Assembly (NCBI GenBank): GCA_965224745.1
Contig: CBDCZY010000001.1
Span: forward strand, 1 to 64,000
Source of the DNA: CBDCZY01 sp965224745
Lineage (GTDB): Bacteria; Pseudomonadota; Gammaproteobacteria; Methylococcales; Methylomonadaceae
Length of the DNA stretch: 64,000 bases
Reading direction: 5' to 3'
Shown: in pieces, positions 16,345 through 25,729 of the stretch
How positions within the stretch are numbered: the first letter of the stretch is position 1
Layout: each line of letters opens with the position of its first letter
Notes under the pieces: model-generated
The model's input: only the letters and a program-made list of their open reading frames with translations
What the model was told of the DNA's origin: nothing
The model's database searches: none
Made by a program: the position numbers and the translations under genes

Positions 16345-18033
16345 TCATTCGTATTCTTCCGACAATTTATACTTTGATGCAATGCCTTTACCACTACGCT
16401 CAATCCATTCAATGCCACTCAAAAATCTACTTGTTGATTGGCTTTGTTTGTAACCAAGTAAAGTTGATACGTCTTCGTTACTTACCCATTTGTGTTTTTT
16501 TAACATGGAAAAAAGCTTTACAAATTTATCACTATTAGCTGGAAGTTTAATGGTTTTATGCAAATCAAAAAAATCAACTGAACCCTCCTTAATTCTAAGT
16601 AAGACCGCTTCTTTTGTGCCACATATTTCTAAATAACTATCCCAACGGTTAGAGAAATCAATAATAGCCTTAGAAGGATCTTCAATTACTTTTTTTATCA
16701 TGTCGGCACACTCAGGAAGCGAGATATACGCTTTCTTCGATAGAGTATTCAGGAGGATAAGATCTGGTAAAAACATTTGTTGCTTACCATGTGTTAGCAC
16801 AAAAATCGCTGGCTTAATATATTCGGCTTGCATAGAAACATTTATAGAGTCAGCAGTTTCCTCGAAAATGGGATATTTTCTACCATACATAAGGGACTTT
16901 ATTCCCATTCTTAAAATACCCATTCCGGCTCTATCAACAAATCGGTACGTCATTAATATTCGCGCCAACGCTTTATTTCTATGCCTAGGACTATGGTAAG
17001 CAATATTCTCTGTTGTAATCTCACCATAGAATGTGCCTGGGCTAGATATAGATAATTCATCCCCCGTAAATTCTACTGTAATCATTCCATCAATAGCATA
17101 ATCTCTATGTACAACAGCATTTAAAAATGCCTCATGAAATGCTACAGGATCTAAATTAGGTACTTTGTATTTATTCCCTTTAAATTCAATATCGATCTCA
17201 GTTATACATTTTTCAAAAAGTGATTTTGCCTTGCTTAATGAATTCCATATATTACCAGACCAAACTTCATTTATTTTAAGATCCGTTCCTTCTTTCCACG
17301 AAAATCTGTATTCGTAATCTCCAAGTTGATTTTTAATAATGCTTTGCTTACCGAAAAAGAGCAGCCCCCCTTTTGTTAAAATACCATTATTAGTAACGCC
17401 TATTGATTCCAGAAAATCTTCTTTTGAAGTGGGTGTTTCTTGTTCCATGAAAGATTTATACATAGACAATGCTTCGCTAACATGCGTCTCATCTAAAGCA
17501 GATGTTTCTACTCTTTGCAGAATTTCAGCACTCCAATCATAATTCTGTAATGACTTCACAGCTCTTTCTACTTCTTCCGGCGTCATTGGCCTACTATCTC
17601 GGCCTTCTCTTATGCAAACTTTTCCAGAAGTGGTTGTAACTAATGATTCCAAATTATGTATTACGTACATAGCAACATAATTATTACCTTCAAAATTTAT
17701 ATTTTCTATTCTCAGATTTACAAGACTTTGAAGTTTTCCTTTAATCCTTTTTTCCGTTTCAATTGTATCTATTTTCTGAAAGCCAACTAGTTGATCATTC
17801 CAGTCTTTACTTTGAAGATTGCTCGTATCTTTTACACCAACAATTAATACGCCGCCTTGGCAATTAGCAAAAGCACATATTTCCTCTGCTAGTTCCTTAC
17901 TGCCATGTAGCGATGATTCAGATGAAAATTCTTTAAATTCTATAGTTTTACTCTCGATTTTATCGCTAGGCTCAGATTTGACTCTCAATAATATTGTCAA
18001 AATATCAGCCGTGCTATAGTCGATAAGAGTCAT
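16345..18033 (-). CDS. Schlafen/AlbA-type putative DNA-binding protein with GHKL-like domain
   Basis: A 562-residue protein. The N-terminal AlbA_2 domain (often called Schlafen AAA-4) has KTIEFKEFSSES, EEICAFANCQGGVLIVGVKD and IREGRDSRPMTPEEV. Next is the HATPase_c_4-like region AFHEAFLNAVVHRDYAIDG, LSISSPGTFYGEIT and DRAGMGILRMG. The C-terminus looks like a winged helix (HKWVSNEDVSTLLGYKQSQSTSRFL). These proteins are often called RecG-related regulators and occur in defence islands. ATG 18033 has GGGTGAG upstream and is better than 18066. It runs against the direction of the cassette array, between attC sites at 16037 and 18420. Confidence 0.8.
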   Translation of the reverse strand: MTLIDYSTADILTILLRVKSEPSDKIESKTIEFKEFSSESSLHGSKELAEEICAFANCQGGVLIVGVKDTSNLQSKDWNDQLVGFQKIDTIETEKRIKGKLQSLVNLRIENINFEGNNYVAMYVIHNLESLVTTTSGKVCIREGRDSRPMTPEEVERAVKSLQNYDWSAEILQRVETSALDETHVSEALSMYKSFMEQETPTSKEDFLESIGVTNNGILTKGGLLFFGKQSIIKNQLGDYEYRFSWKEGTDLKINEVWSGNIWNSLSKAKSLFEKCITEIDIEFKGNKYKVPNLDPVAFHEAFLNAVVHRDYAIDGMITVEFTGDELSISSPGTFYGEITTENIAYHSPRHRNKALARILMTYRFVDRAGMGILRMGIKSLMYGRKYPIFEETADSINVSMQAEYIKPAIFVLTHGKQQMFLPDLILLNTLSKKAYISLPECADMIKKVIEDPSKAIIDFSNRWDSYLEICGTKEAVLLRIKEGSVDFFDLHKTIKLPANSDKFVKLFSMLKKHKWVSNEDVSTLLGYKQSQSTSRFLSGIEWIERSGKGIASKYKLSEEYE

Positions 18034-18419
18034 AATGCTCACCCATGCTAATAGTCGTAGCATCATATTTTAACATATATCTATTTAATATCAATTTGTT
18101 ATGATGTTGTTGCTAAGAGTAGTAACCGCCTAAACTATATTGGTAAAAGATGAGGTACAATGTAAACCTATTAAAAATGATGATGTTAATTTATATTAAA
18201 CACCAAGCATATAACAATATGAAACGTTAGAGAGGAAGAGAAAAATCAGTCTTATTTATGCCAATCTGATCTCGAAAAAACAAAAACGACAACTGCCGAT
18301 CGAGTTAATTTAAATTTTGAGTGTTGAAAGCAAACCTGATGCGGTATCACGCTGACTACTGTGTAGCCTGAAAGAGCAAAGCGTCGTGGAAATTAAAAAC
18401 GTGACAATTTTAAAATTCA
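18034..18419. other. Promoter-side stretch of the Schlafen-type gene
   Basis: No gene is supported. It must contain the promoter of the minus-strand Schlafen-type gene; the AT-rich part 18066-18110 is a plausible place. A copy of the GAAAGAGCAAA motif, repeated elsewhere in the cassettes, lies at 18370. Confidence 0.45.
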
Positions 18420-18466
18420 AATAACTTGTCAATCAACCCGACCGAGCGGGTTATTTCATGGTTATA
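18420..18466 (+). other. attC site (short)
   Basis: ATAACTTGTCAATCAACCCG on the left pairs with CGGGTTATTTCATGGTTAT on the right around ACCGAG; the left arm has one extra C (ATCAACCCG against CGGGTTAT). At 47 bp it is as short as the attC copies at 3213 and 4965. It opens the cassette that carries the PHP-ATPase operon. Confidence 0.85.
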
Positions 18467-18789
18467 GCCTTCTGCGAAGGCATGAAGCAGAAAATAAATT
18501 CATTGTTGAAAGAGCAAAGGTTGAGTGCTGTAAATCAAGATTTGATGTGAAAAAGCTAACTCAGACGTGGAAAATAAAAGCCTGTGAAAAAGCAAAAGTG
18601 AGTCTTGATGTTTGCCAAGGTGAATACGGAGAAAGTAAGCTCGATGGAATGCCAAAGGATTGAGAAAGAGCAAAAAGCGAAACTTTGAGGTTTACAAAGA
18701 TGAGTGCAGAAAAATAAAGTTCGGACAACTACCACAGCATTGAAAAAGCGAAGAGCAAGAGAATGAAAGAGCAACAGGAAAAATAAAAT
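18467..18789 (+). repeat. Degenerate purine-rich repeats before the PHP-ATPase operon
   Basis: About 320 non-coding bases between the attC and the first gene. They contain repeated units of roughly 80-100 bases built on AGAAAATAAA, TGAAAGAGCAAA and GAGTGC motifs; GAAAGAGCAAA or close forms occur at about 18508, 18663 and 18764. A small hairpin GCCTTCTGCGAAGGC begins it (18467). The promoter of the operon is expected here, but I see no strong -35/-10 pair. Confidence 0.5.
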
Positions 18790-19137
18790 ATGTCAGAAAA
18801 ACCAATTACAATTGAATTTAAGTATCCATGGACAATGCTACCACTTGAGCATTCAAGTGAATGGATAGAAATAGTTAAAAAGTCATTAAAGCCAACAGAC
18901 CCTCTTTTTAAAAAAGATATTTTTGTCTCTGGACGGCATGAGTTCGAAAAATTACTCCTTATTGAAAATGATACAGACGATAATTATGCAATTGTTTCAA
19001 TTAAAATGGAGTCAAGTTCTCGAAAATACACAAGCTCAACTATTAATCTTTATTCATCAAGACAAGAGTTTGCAAATAAATTACAACAAGATTATGAAGT
19101 CGCAATAAAAGAGATTAAAGCCCGAGAGGAGAGCTAA
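18790..19137 (+). CDS. Small protein, first gene of the PHP-ATPase operon
   Basis: A 115-residue protein, MSEKPITIEFKYPWTMLPLE onward, with alternating strand-like and helical parts and a charged C-terminal helix (EVAIKEIKAREES). No membrane segment or known motif is visible. It ends 62 bases before the PHP-ATPase gene and has CAGGAAAAA before its start. By place it may be a regulator or partner of the large ATPase, but no function can be read from the sequence. Confidence 0.7.
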   Translation: MSEKPITIEFKYPWTMLPLEHSSEWIEIVKKSLKPTDPLFKKDIFVSGRHEFEKLLLIENDTDDNYAIVSIKMESSSRKYTSSTINLYSSRQEFANKLQQDYEVAIKEIKAREES

Positions 19138-19199
19138 AGCATAATGCAAGCTGTTATCAAAGAAGCCTTTGAGTCAGATAAAAACAAGGAGATAAGTTA

Positions 19200-21845
19200 A
19201 TGTCTCAAGAAACAAAAACATATAAGTTATTTACCTACGGCTCAAAGTGGTTAAAAGCAGATTTTCATTTGCATACCAAGGCTGATAAAGAGTTCAAATA
19301 CACCGATGATGAAAATGATTTTATAAACAAATATGTTGCCAAACTCAAAGAGCAAAACATTAATATTGGTGTTATCACTAACCATAACAAATTTAGTAAA
19401 GATGAGTTTGTAAACCTTAGAAAAAAAACCCAAAAAGAAGAAATATTATTGCTTCCTGGTGTTGAATTATCTGTTAATGATGGGGCTAACGGTGTTTATA
19501 TGCTTGTTGTCTTTTCAAATCAGTGGCTGGAAAACGGTAATGATTATATCAGCCCTTTTATTTCCTCAATGTTTACTGGAAAGGCTGAAAATGAATATCA
19601 GCAAGAAAACGGTAGAAGCGATAAAAATATTTTGCAGGTAGTGGAAGAGCTAGAAAAAGTTAATCGAGATTATTTTCTTGTTTTTGCACATGTGGAACAA
19701 CGTAGCGGACTTTGGAAAGCAATGGATGGGGGCAAGCTTAGTGATTTTACTGAAAAAAGCTATACCACTGTCAGACAGAGAACACTTGGTTTTCAAAAAG
19801 TCAGAACCCATGACCAACGTAGTAAAGTTAAAAGTTGGCTTAAAAATTGGTATCCAGCAGAAGTAGAAGGTTCGGACTGTAAGTCGATTGATGACATCGG
19901 TAGTAGAAAGGGTGAAACCTGGTTAAAAATCGGTGATTTTAGTTTTGAGGCAGTAAAGTTTGCCTTAACCGATTATCAAAATCGTGTACAAGCAAATCAA
20001 CCTGAAAAATATCAACATTCTTATATCAAAAGTATCGCTTTTGATGGCGGTATATTGGATGGTCAGAAAATTAATTTTTCACCTGAACTCAACTCACTGA
20101 TTGGTATTCGTGGCAGTGGTAAGTCTTCCCTATTAGAAGCCGTCCGTTATCTATTAAACATCCCTTTTGGCGATAAAACTATCGATCAAAATTACAAAGA
20201 CAAGCTGGTTGTTCATGCATTGGGTAGTGGCGGTAAAGCAACGATTGAAGCAGTGGATAAGCATGGACAGGAATACCGATTAAGCAGAATATTAAATGAA
20301 CAACCCGAAGTTTTTATCAATGGTGAGTTAAAGCCTGGTATTGCCATCAGAGAAACCATTATCCACAAGCCTATCTATTTTGGTCAAAAAGACCTTTCTA
20401 GCACAGGTGAAGGTTTTGAAAAAGACTTAGTTGAAAAGCTGATGGGTGAAAAATTAACTGATATTAGACAACAAATAGTACAACAAATACTCATTGTAAG
20501 CCAGCAATGCGATAAGCTGACTAACCTTGCCAGTATTGATGAAAAAATCAAGGAAAATACGGATAAACAACAGGATGCAGAATTTAGGTTAAAGTCTTTT
20601 AAAGACAATGGCATAGAAGATAAACTGCAAAAACAAACGAACTTCAATAAAGATGATCGAAAAATACAAACCATTCTGACGGATGTTATTCATTATGAAA
20701 ATGCGCTGTCGGAAGTGGTTAATCAGTATGAAGATGAACTTAAAAACCATCTTTTATATCGTTCAAAACAAAATCAAGAATTTTTTAACACATTCTTTGG
20801 CTTATTTCAGACAGAGTTAAATTCTTTTGACTCCATCAAGGTAGAGCTTGAAAAAATCAGGCTGCAACTAGGACAATTAAAAGAAAAGGAAACTGAATTT
20901 AGTCATGTTAAAAAGGAACAATCTGATCAATTTGCAGAAATCCGCAGAAAACTGGAAGCTGATTTAAAACAACAAGGTAAACAGCTAAATTTAGAGGAAT
21001 TTCCCAAACTACAAAAGACTATAGAAACAAGCAAACAGTTACTTGATTCTCTGCAAAAGGAGAGTTTAAAAAGTTCTGTGATTAAAGATGGATTAGTTAA
21101 AGCTCTGTCATTGCTTAATGACTTATGGCATCAGGAATTTAGGTTGATTGATACAGAGCTGAAAAAAATCAATGAAAACCATACAGCACTACAAATCAGT
21201 AGCGAGTACAAAGGAGATAAAACTACATTTTTGGCATTTTTTAAAACTATTTTCAAAGGTAGTCGGGTTCGGGAAAATAATTTACAAACTATAGTTAGTG
21301 ATCATACTGATTTTGTCTCTGTGTTTAATGATTTTGATAAGGTGAAATCTCAGTTAATCAGCTCTGCTGATACTTTTGAACAGTATTTCTTTGCCAATTT
21401 AAAAGAACTGCTAAGCTGGCAAGTGCCCAACAAGTTCATTATCAAATATCGTGATAAAGAATTGCAAGATCACTCTTTAGGACAAAGAGCATCGGCTCTG
21501 ATTCTTTTTGTGTTAAGCCAGAAAGAAAATGATTTGGTGATTATTGACCAGCCAGAAGATGATCTGGATAACCAAACCATTTATGAGGATGTTATTAAAC
21601 TGGTCAGAACACTAAAACCACAGACACAATTTATATTTGCCACCCACAATGCTAATTTCCCTGTACTGGGAGATGCAGAGCAGATTCATGCTTGTTGTTA
21701 TGCTAATGACACCATGCAAATTGAAAGTGGTAGTGTTGACTCACCTGTTATTCAGCAGGAGATTGTAGATATTATGGAAGGCGGAGAAGACGCTTTTAAC
21801 AAACGAAAAGAAATTTACCAAATATGGAAACCTCAGAACTCTTAG
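19200..21845 (+). CDS. PHP-domain and SMC/ABC-like ATPase fusion (TrlF-like)
   Basis: An 881-residue protein. Residues 1-280 form a PHP-type phosphoesterase domain: ADFHLHTKAD (His23, His25), VITNHNK, LLLPGVELSV and VFAHVEQ place the metal ligands. From about 290 it is an ABC/SMC-like ATPase: Walker A GIRGSGKSS (302-310), a Q-loop region YFGQKDLSS, a charged coiled-coil middle, the signature LGQRAS (760-765), Walker B DLVIIDQPEDD (778-788) and the switch His in FATHNANFP. The architecture resembles proteins annotated as TrlF-like AAA-like ATPases. A nuclease or phosphatase activity gated by ATP is inferred from the family types. It overlaps the next gene by 22 bases, so the two are translationally linked. 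Confidence 0.85.
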   Translation: MSQETKTYKLFTYGSKWLKADFHLHTKADKEFKYTDDENDFINKYVAKLKEQNINIGVITNHNKFSKDEFVNLRKKTQKEEILLLPGVELSVNDGANGVYMLVVFSNQWLENGNDYISPFISSMFTGKAENEYQQENGRSDKNILQVVEELEKVNRDYFLVFAHVEQRSGLWKAMDGGKLSDFTEKSYTTVRQRTLGFQKVRTHDQRSKVKSWLKNWYPAEVEGSDCKSIDDIGSRKGETWLKIGDFSFEAVKFALTDYQNRVQANQPEKYQHSYIKSIAFDGGILDGQKINFSPELNSLIGIRGSGKSSLLEAVRYLLNIPFGDKTIDQNYKDKLVVHALGSGGKATIEAVDKHGQEYRLSRILNEQPEVFINGELKPGIAIRETIIHKPIYFGQKDLSSTGEGFEKDLVEKLMGEKLTDIRQQIVQQILIVSQQCDKLTNLASIDEKIKENTDKQQDAEFRLKSFKDNGIEDKLQKQTNFNKDDRKIQTILTDVIHYENALSEVVNQYEDELKNHLLYRSKQNQEFFNTFFGLFQTELNSFDSIKVELEKIRLQLGQLKEKETEFSHVKKEQSDQFAEIRRKLEADLKQQGKQLNLEEFPKLQKTIETSKQLLDSLQKESLKSSVIKDGLVKALSLLNDLWHQEFRLIDTELKKINENHTALQISSEYKGDKTTFLAFFKTIFKGSRVRENNLQTIVSDHTDFVSVFNDFDKVKSQLISSADTFEQYFFANLKELLSWQVPNKFIIKYRDKELQDHSLGQRASALILFVLSQKENDLVIIDQPEDDLDNQTIYEDVIKLVRTLKPQTQFIFATHNANFPVLGDAEQIHACCYANDTMQIESGSVDSPVIQQEIVDIMEGGEDAFNKRKEIYQIWKPQNS

Positions 21846-22990
21846 AAATTATTGCCAGAGACGAAGATAGCAAACACCAGTTTAAGGCCAATGTGACTAA
21901 TGAAACCTCATTGGCACAAGAGATGGTTGCGTTTAGTAATACTTTAGGCGGTATGTTGATTATTGGTGCAGCAAATGACGGTACGCTCTCTGGACTGACC
22001 CGTGAAGATATGGGGAGGTTGAATAATCTTATATCTAATGCTGCTTCACAACAAATAAAACCACCGATAAACCCAATCACTGAAAATATTTTGTTAGACG
22101 ATAATCTAGTAATGGTTGTAAATATCTTAAAGGGAATTTCAAAGCCCTATATGGATAAAAACGGTGTTATCTGGGTTAAAAGTGGCGCTGATAAGAGAAA
22201 GGCGACTTCCAGAGAAGAAATCCAGAGAATGTATCAAAGTGCTGGTTTGTTACATGGTGATGCAATCCCTGTTTCAGCAATGACAGTAAGTGATATTGAT
22301 GAAAGTGTTTTCTCTGCATTTTACGAAAAACAATATGAAGAAACGCTGGATGAGCAAGATTTATCGGTAAAGCAAATTATAGAAAATCTAAATTTGAGTA
22401 GAGAGGGAGTAATAAATATTGCGGGTGCTTTGCTTTTTGGAAAAAACATAGAGCATCGTTTGCCTGCATTTATTGTAAAGTGTGTTACTTATCCAAATAT
22501 TGATATTGATGAAGACGAATATATTGACAGTCAGGATATATCAGGCACATTAAAAAATGTTTTCGATGACACATTAGGATTTATTTTACGAAATGTAAAA
22601 AGAGCACAGAATGGTCAGGGTATCAACTCACTTGGAAAGCTGGCAATACCTAAAATTGTTTTTGAAGAATTGGTAGCAAATGCGTTAATCCACAGAGATT
22701 ATTTTATTTCTGCCCCTGTGCGAATTCTTATTTTTAGTGACCGGATTGAAATCATCAGTCCTGGGCATCTGCCCAATAACTTAACCATTGCAAATATTAA
22801 AAATGGCAATTCAAACATTAGAAACCCAATCCTTGCATCATTTGCCACCAAATTACTTCCCTATAGAGGACTAGGAAGTGGTATTCGTAGAGCTCTTAAA
22901 GCCTATGACAAAATAGAATTTTCTGAAGATCGCAATGGCAATACTTTTAAAGCGATAATTAAAGTCAATAGAGAAAAGAATAAGGAATAA
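21824..22990 (+). CDS. AlbA_2/Schlafen-type protein with GHKL-like domain
   Basis: A 388-residue protein overlapping the end of the PHP-ATPase gene. The AlbA_2 domain is clear: HQFKANVTNETSLAQEMVAF, NTLGGMLIIGAANDGTLSGL, GVIWVKSGADKRKATSREE. The second half has the HATPase_c_4-like core: VFEELVANALIHRDYFISA, IEIISPGHLPNNLT and LLPYRGLGSGIRRAL. It ends with a C-terminal strand region. The same domain pair occurs in the cassette gene at 16345. As a partner of an SMC-like ATPase it could sense or bind DNA or RNA; this is inference. Confidence 0.85.
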   Translation: METSELLEIIARDEDSKHQFKANVTNETSLAQEMVAFSNTLGGMLIIGAANDGTLSGLTREDMGRLNNLISNAASQQIKPPINPITENILLDDNLVMVVNILKGISKPYMDKNGVIWVKSGADKRKATSREEIQRMYQSAGLLHGDAIPVSAMTVSDIDESVFSAFYEKQYEETLDEQDLSVKQIIENLNLSREGVINIAGALLFGKNIEHRLPAFIVKCVTYPNIDIDEDEYIDSQDISGTLKNVFDDTLGFILRNVKRAQNGQGINSLGKLAIPKIVFEELVANALIHRDYFISAPVRILIFSDRIEIISPGHLPNNLTIANIKNGNSNIRNPILASFATKLLPYRGLGSGIRRALKAYDKIEFSEDRNGNTFKAIIKVNREKNKE

Positions 22991-23179
22991 ACTCTGCGGT
23001 AAACTTACGAGAAAATGAGCCACCAACTTTTTTGAGTTTTGAGAAAATAAGCAAACTTGATGACTTTGTAAGATTTTTATAACCAAAAAATCAACCAGAT
23101 GCGTATTCTGGTGATCATGAACACCGATTCTGGCCATCGTGAACACTTCCCTTGTCCACGCATTGGATTCAGGTTATTT

Positions 23180-23935
23180 TTACCCTAAGTGTTCACCATC
23201 AGTCAAATTTGACTGTGTTTTTCGCATAGATTCTCCTTTTAATTTGATGCGATGTGCGTTGTGCATGAGCCGATCCAAAATAGCATCAGCCAGTGTATTG
23301 TCACCAATAGATTGATACCATTGATCCGTAGGTAATTGACTGATCATAATGGTGGATGCACTTTCGTAACGATCATCCATAATTTCCATTAAATCATTAC
23401 GTTGTGCTGCTTTTAATGGCTCAAGCCCCCAATCGTCTATAATCAGACAATCCAGTTTGGCTAATGTTTGTAGAGCCTTGCTGTAAGTTCCATCTGCTTT
23501 TGCCTGAGTGAGTTCCAGCATTAACCGTGACAGTCGGTAATATTTCACGCTATAGCCTTTCATACAGGCAGTATGTCCCAACGCACAAGCAATATAGGTT
23601 TTACCGCTGCCACAAGGCCCAGTAATGAGTATGTTTTGTGATTTATTCAGCCAATCGCAATGTAACAGTGAAGCCATCATGGATTGTTTCAGTCCTCTGG
23701 GATGCTGATAATCAATGGCATTGCTGTTGGCTGCCAGTTTTAATTTAGCGGCTTTGAGTAAGCGCTGCTGTTTTCTATTTTCTCTGTCTTGATATTCACT
23801 ATCCGCTAATAATTGCAGCCGTTCCTCAAAGGGTAATCCTTCATAGGTATTAGGCTGTTCTATCTGGCTAACCAATGCATTAGCCATGCCTGATAATTTC
23901 AGCTGCCTGAGTTGTGTTATGGTTTGTTCCAACAT
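23180..23935 (-). CDS. istB: IstB, AAA+ ATPase helper (second IS21 type)
   Basis: A 251-residue protein with Walker A ITGPCGSGKTYIACALG, Walker B LDCLIIDDWGLEP and the sensor region ASTIMISQLPTDQWY, as usual in IstB. It lies 23 bases behind istA. Full length, no visible damage. Confidence 0.93.
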   Translation of the reverse strand: MLEQTITQLRQLKLSGMANALVSQIEQPNTYEGLPFEERLQLLADSEYQDRENRKQQRLLKAAKLKLAANSNAIDYQHPRGLKQSMMASLLHCDWLNKSQNILITGPCGSGKTYIACALGHTACMKGYSVKYYRLSRLMLELTQAKADGTYSKALQTLAKLDCLIIDDWGLEPLKAAQRNDLMEIMDDRYESASTIMISQLPTDQWYQSIGDNTLADAILDRLMHNAHRIKLKGESMRKTQSNLTDGEHLG

Positions 23936-23958
23936 AATTAATCTCGCTTGTCATTCTA

Positions 23959-25503
23959 TTAGTGAAAACTTTCTGAGCCACGGATGTTTTCATGGGTTTG
24001 AAGTAAAGCGGGTAGCGATTCCTTTGCGTCTGATACCAGTTGATCTTGGTTGCTCAGCAGAATGTCTTTGATGTGTTTCAGCCTGTATAAGCTGTTTTTG
24101 TTGGCAATTGCACAAGCTTTATTTAACCGTTCAGCAGGATAACTTCGGGAGAGATTGAGTAATCCCAGGCAGACTCTATAAGCCTGCTCTGGATGTTGTC
24201 GTTGATTAAGCACCGTTTTAACCCAAAGCAAGACTTCATCACCGATATCTTTAGCCCAGTTCATTAATCGCCCTGGTGTCCACTGATGATGCTTTTCATG
24301 TTTAACAGGCATATGCTCTGCTACGGTGGTCATGCCAGAATGATATTTTCTAGCGTGGCTGGTTATGCGTTTGTTGTGAAAATAAAACTCAATGACGTAT
24401 TCTTTGGCATGAATCGCAAGCTTTTCACCGACCAGATGATGCGGAACGGAGTAAAAATGATCGTCATAGCGAATATGATAATCAATATTGACTTTGACCG
24501 TTTTAATCTCGGTATATTGATAAGTCTGCTTAGGTAGCGGCAAGAGAGCGGGCTTATCTATGGATTCAAACCATTGTTGTCGTGAGCCTTTCAGCTGTTT
24601 AAACGGTTTATTATTCACCTCTTCTAATAGTGCTTTAATGCAGTGGTTTAATTCTCCCAAAGAGAAAAAAGTATGGTGTCGTAGTCTGGCCAGTATCCAG
24701 CGTTCTATGATTTGTACACCGACTTCAGCCTTGGCTTTATCTTTGGGTTTTAACGGTCTGGCAGGCACTAGTGCAGTACCATAATGTGCGGCAAGTTGTT
24801 GGTAAGAAGGATTGATTTCTGGATCATAACGACAGGCTTTAGTGACTGCACTTTTCAAATTATCTGGAACCACCATCGTAGGCACGCCACCGATGAAGTT
24901 AAAAGCTCTGACATGACTGTTAATCCAGTCAGGTAGTTTTTGACTCCATGTCGCTTCACAAAAGGTGTAATTGGAAGCGCCTAAAACAGCAACGAATATC
25001 TGAGCAGTTTTGATTTCTCCTGTGCTGTTACTGACAATAGGCACGGTTTGACCTGCATAATCTACAAACAGCTTTTCACCAGCCTTGTGGGTTTGACGCA
25101 TGGAACGTCTTTGTTTTTTTTGCCAGTCTTGGTACAACGTGCAATATTGCGAGTAACTGTAGCAGCGATTAGGGTAGTGCTGGGTATACTCTTCCCATAG
25201 CAGCAGTTTAGTCACACCTTTACGTTTAAGTTCCTGGTATACCTCAACCCAGTTAGGCAACTGAAATTGATCGGATGGTCGGGTATCCGATTCAGGATAA
25301 AACTGACCGGCCAGTTGTTGATCATCAAGTTGCTCTATGGCTTTCCAATCCAGCCCCATTTCTTCCGCTTTACGGGTGACTTTTTGTATGGCTCCCAGAC
25401 TTAATTTAAGACTGTCTCTGATCTGACGCATGCTGAGGTCAGCATGTAATCGAAGTCGTAGTACTTCGCGTAATTTTCGCATTGATATTCTCTGTGTTGG
25501 CAT
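23959..25503 (-). CDS. istA: IstA transposase (second IS21 type)
   Basis: A 514-residue DDE transposase. The N-terminus MPTQRISMRKLREVLRLR and DLSMRQIRDSLKLSLGAIQK is the helix-turn-helix of IstA. The core has EKLFVDYAGQTVPIV with the first Asp, PTMVVPDNLKSAVTKA with the second and KDKAKAEVGVQIIERWIL with the catalytic Glu. The C-terminal region FYSVPHHLVGEKL follows. ATG 25503 is the family start; TTG 25515 is also open. Confidence 0.92.
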   Translation of the reverse strand: MPTQRISMRKLREVLRLRLHADLSMRQIRDSLKLSLGAIQKVTRKAEEMGLDWKAIEQLDDQQLAGQFYPESDTRPSDQFQLPNWVEVYQELKRKGVTKLLLWEEYTQHYPNRCYSYSQYCTLYQDWQKKQRRSMRQTHKAGEKLFVDYAGQTVPIVSNSTGEIKTAQIFVAVLGASNYTFCEATWSQKLPDWINSHVRAFNFIGGVPTMVVPDNLKSAVTKACRYDPEINPSYQQLAAHYGTALVPARPLKPKDKAKAEVGVQIIERWILARLRHHTFFSLGELNHCIKALLEEVNNKPFKQLKGSRQQWFESIDKPALLPLPKQTYQYTEIKTVKVNIDYHIRYDDHFYSVPHHLVGEKLAIHAKEYVIEFYFHNKRITSHARKYHSGMTTVAEHMPVKHEKHHQWTPGRLMNWAKDIGDEVLLWVKTVLNQRQHPEQAYRVCLGLLNLSRSYPAERLNKACAIANKNSLYRLKHIKDILLSNQDQLVSDAKESLPALLQTHENIRGSESFH

Positions 25504-25729
25504 CACCTGTCCCAATTAAAATCAGGTAGGTTAGCAATGGACAATAATCAATGTGTGGAAAGGATTCTGATTGATCGTGAACACCGATTCTGGAAAAACA
25601 GCAAAAGTGTTCACCATCAAATCAGAATTAGCGTTCACTATGAACCAGAATAGGTGTTCACGATGCATCAGAATCAGTGTTCACGTTGAGCCAGAATATG
25701 CACCAGACGAGCTGGTTATTTTGGCGTTA

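Larger units (their letters stand above)
23100..25702 (-). mobile_element. IS21-family element of a second type
   Basis: The ends are TGCGTATTCTGG (23100) and, on the other strand, TGCATATTCTGG (25702), with repeated GTGAACAC and ATTCTG subterminal motifs. A 5-bp direct repeat CCAGA flanks it (23095-23099 and 25703-25707). It carries istB and istA. At 2603 bp it is a complete copy and only distantly related to the one at 13272. Confidence 0.92.

Noticed and set aside
18467..18789. CRISPR array
   Set aside because: The repeats are degenerate and of uneven spacing, without constant repeats and unique spacers, and no cas genes are present.
16345..22990. RecG helicase genes
   Set aside because: The AlbA_2 proteins are often called RecG-related, but they have no helicase motifs.
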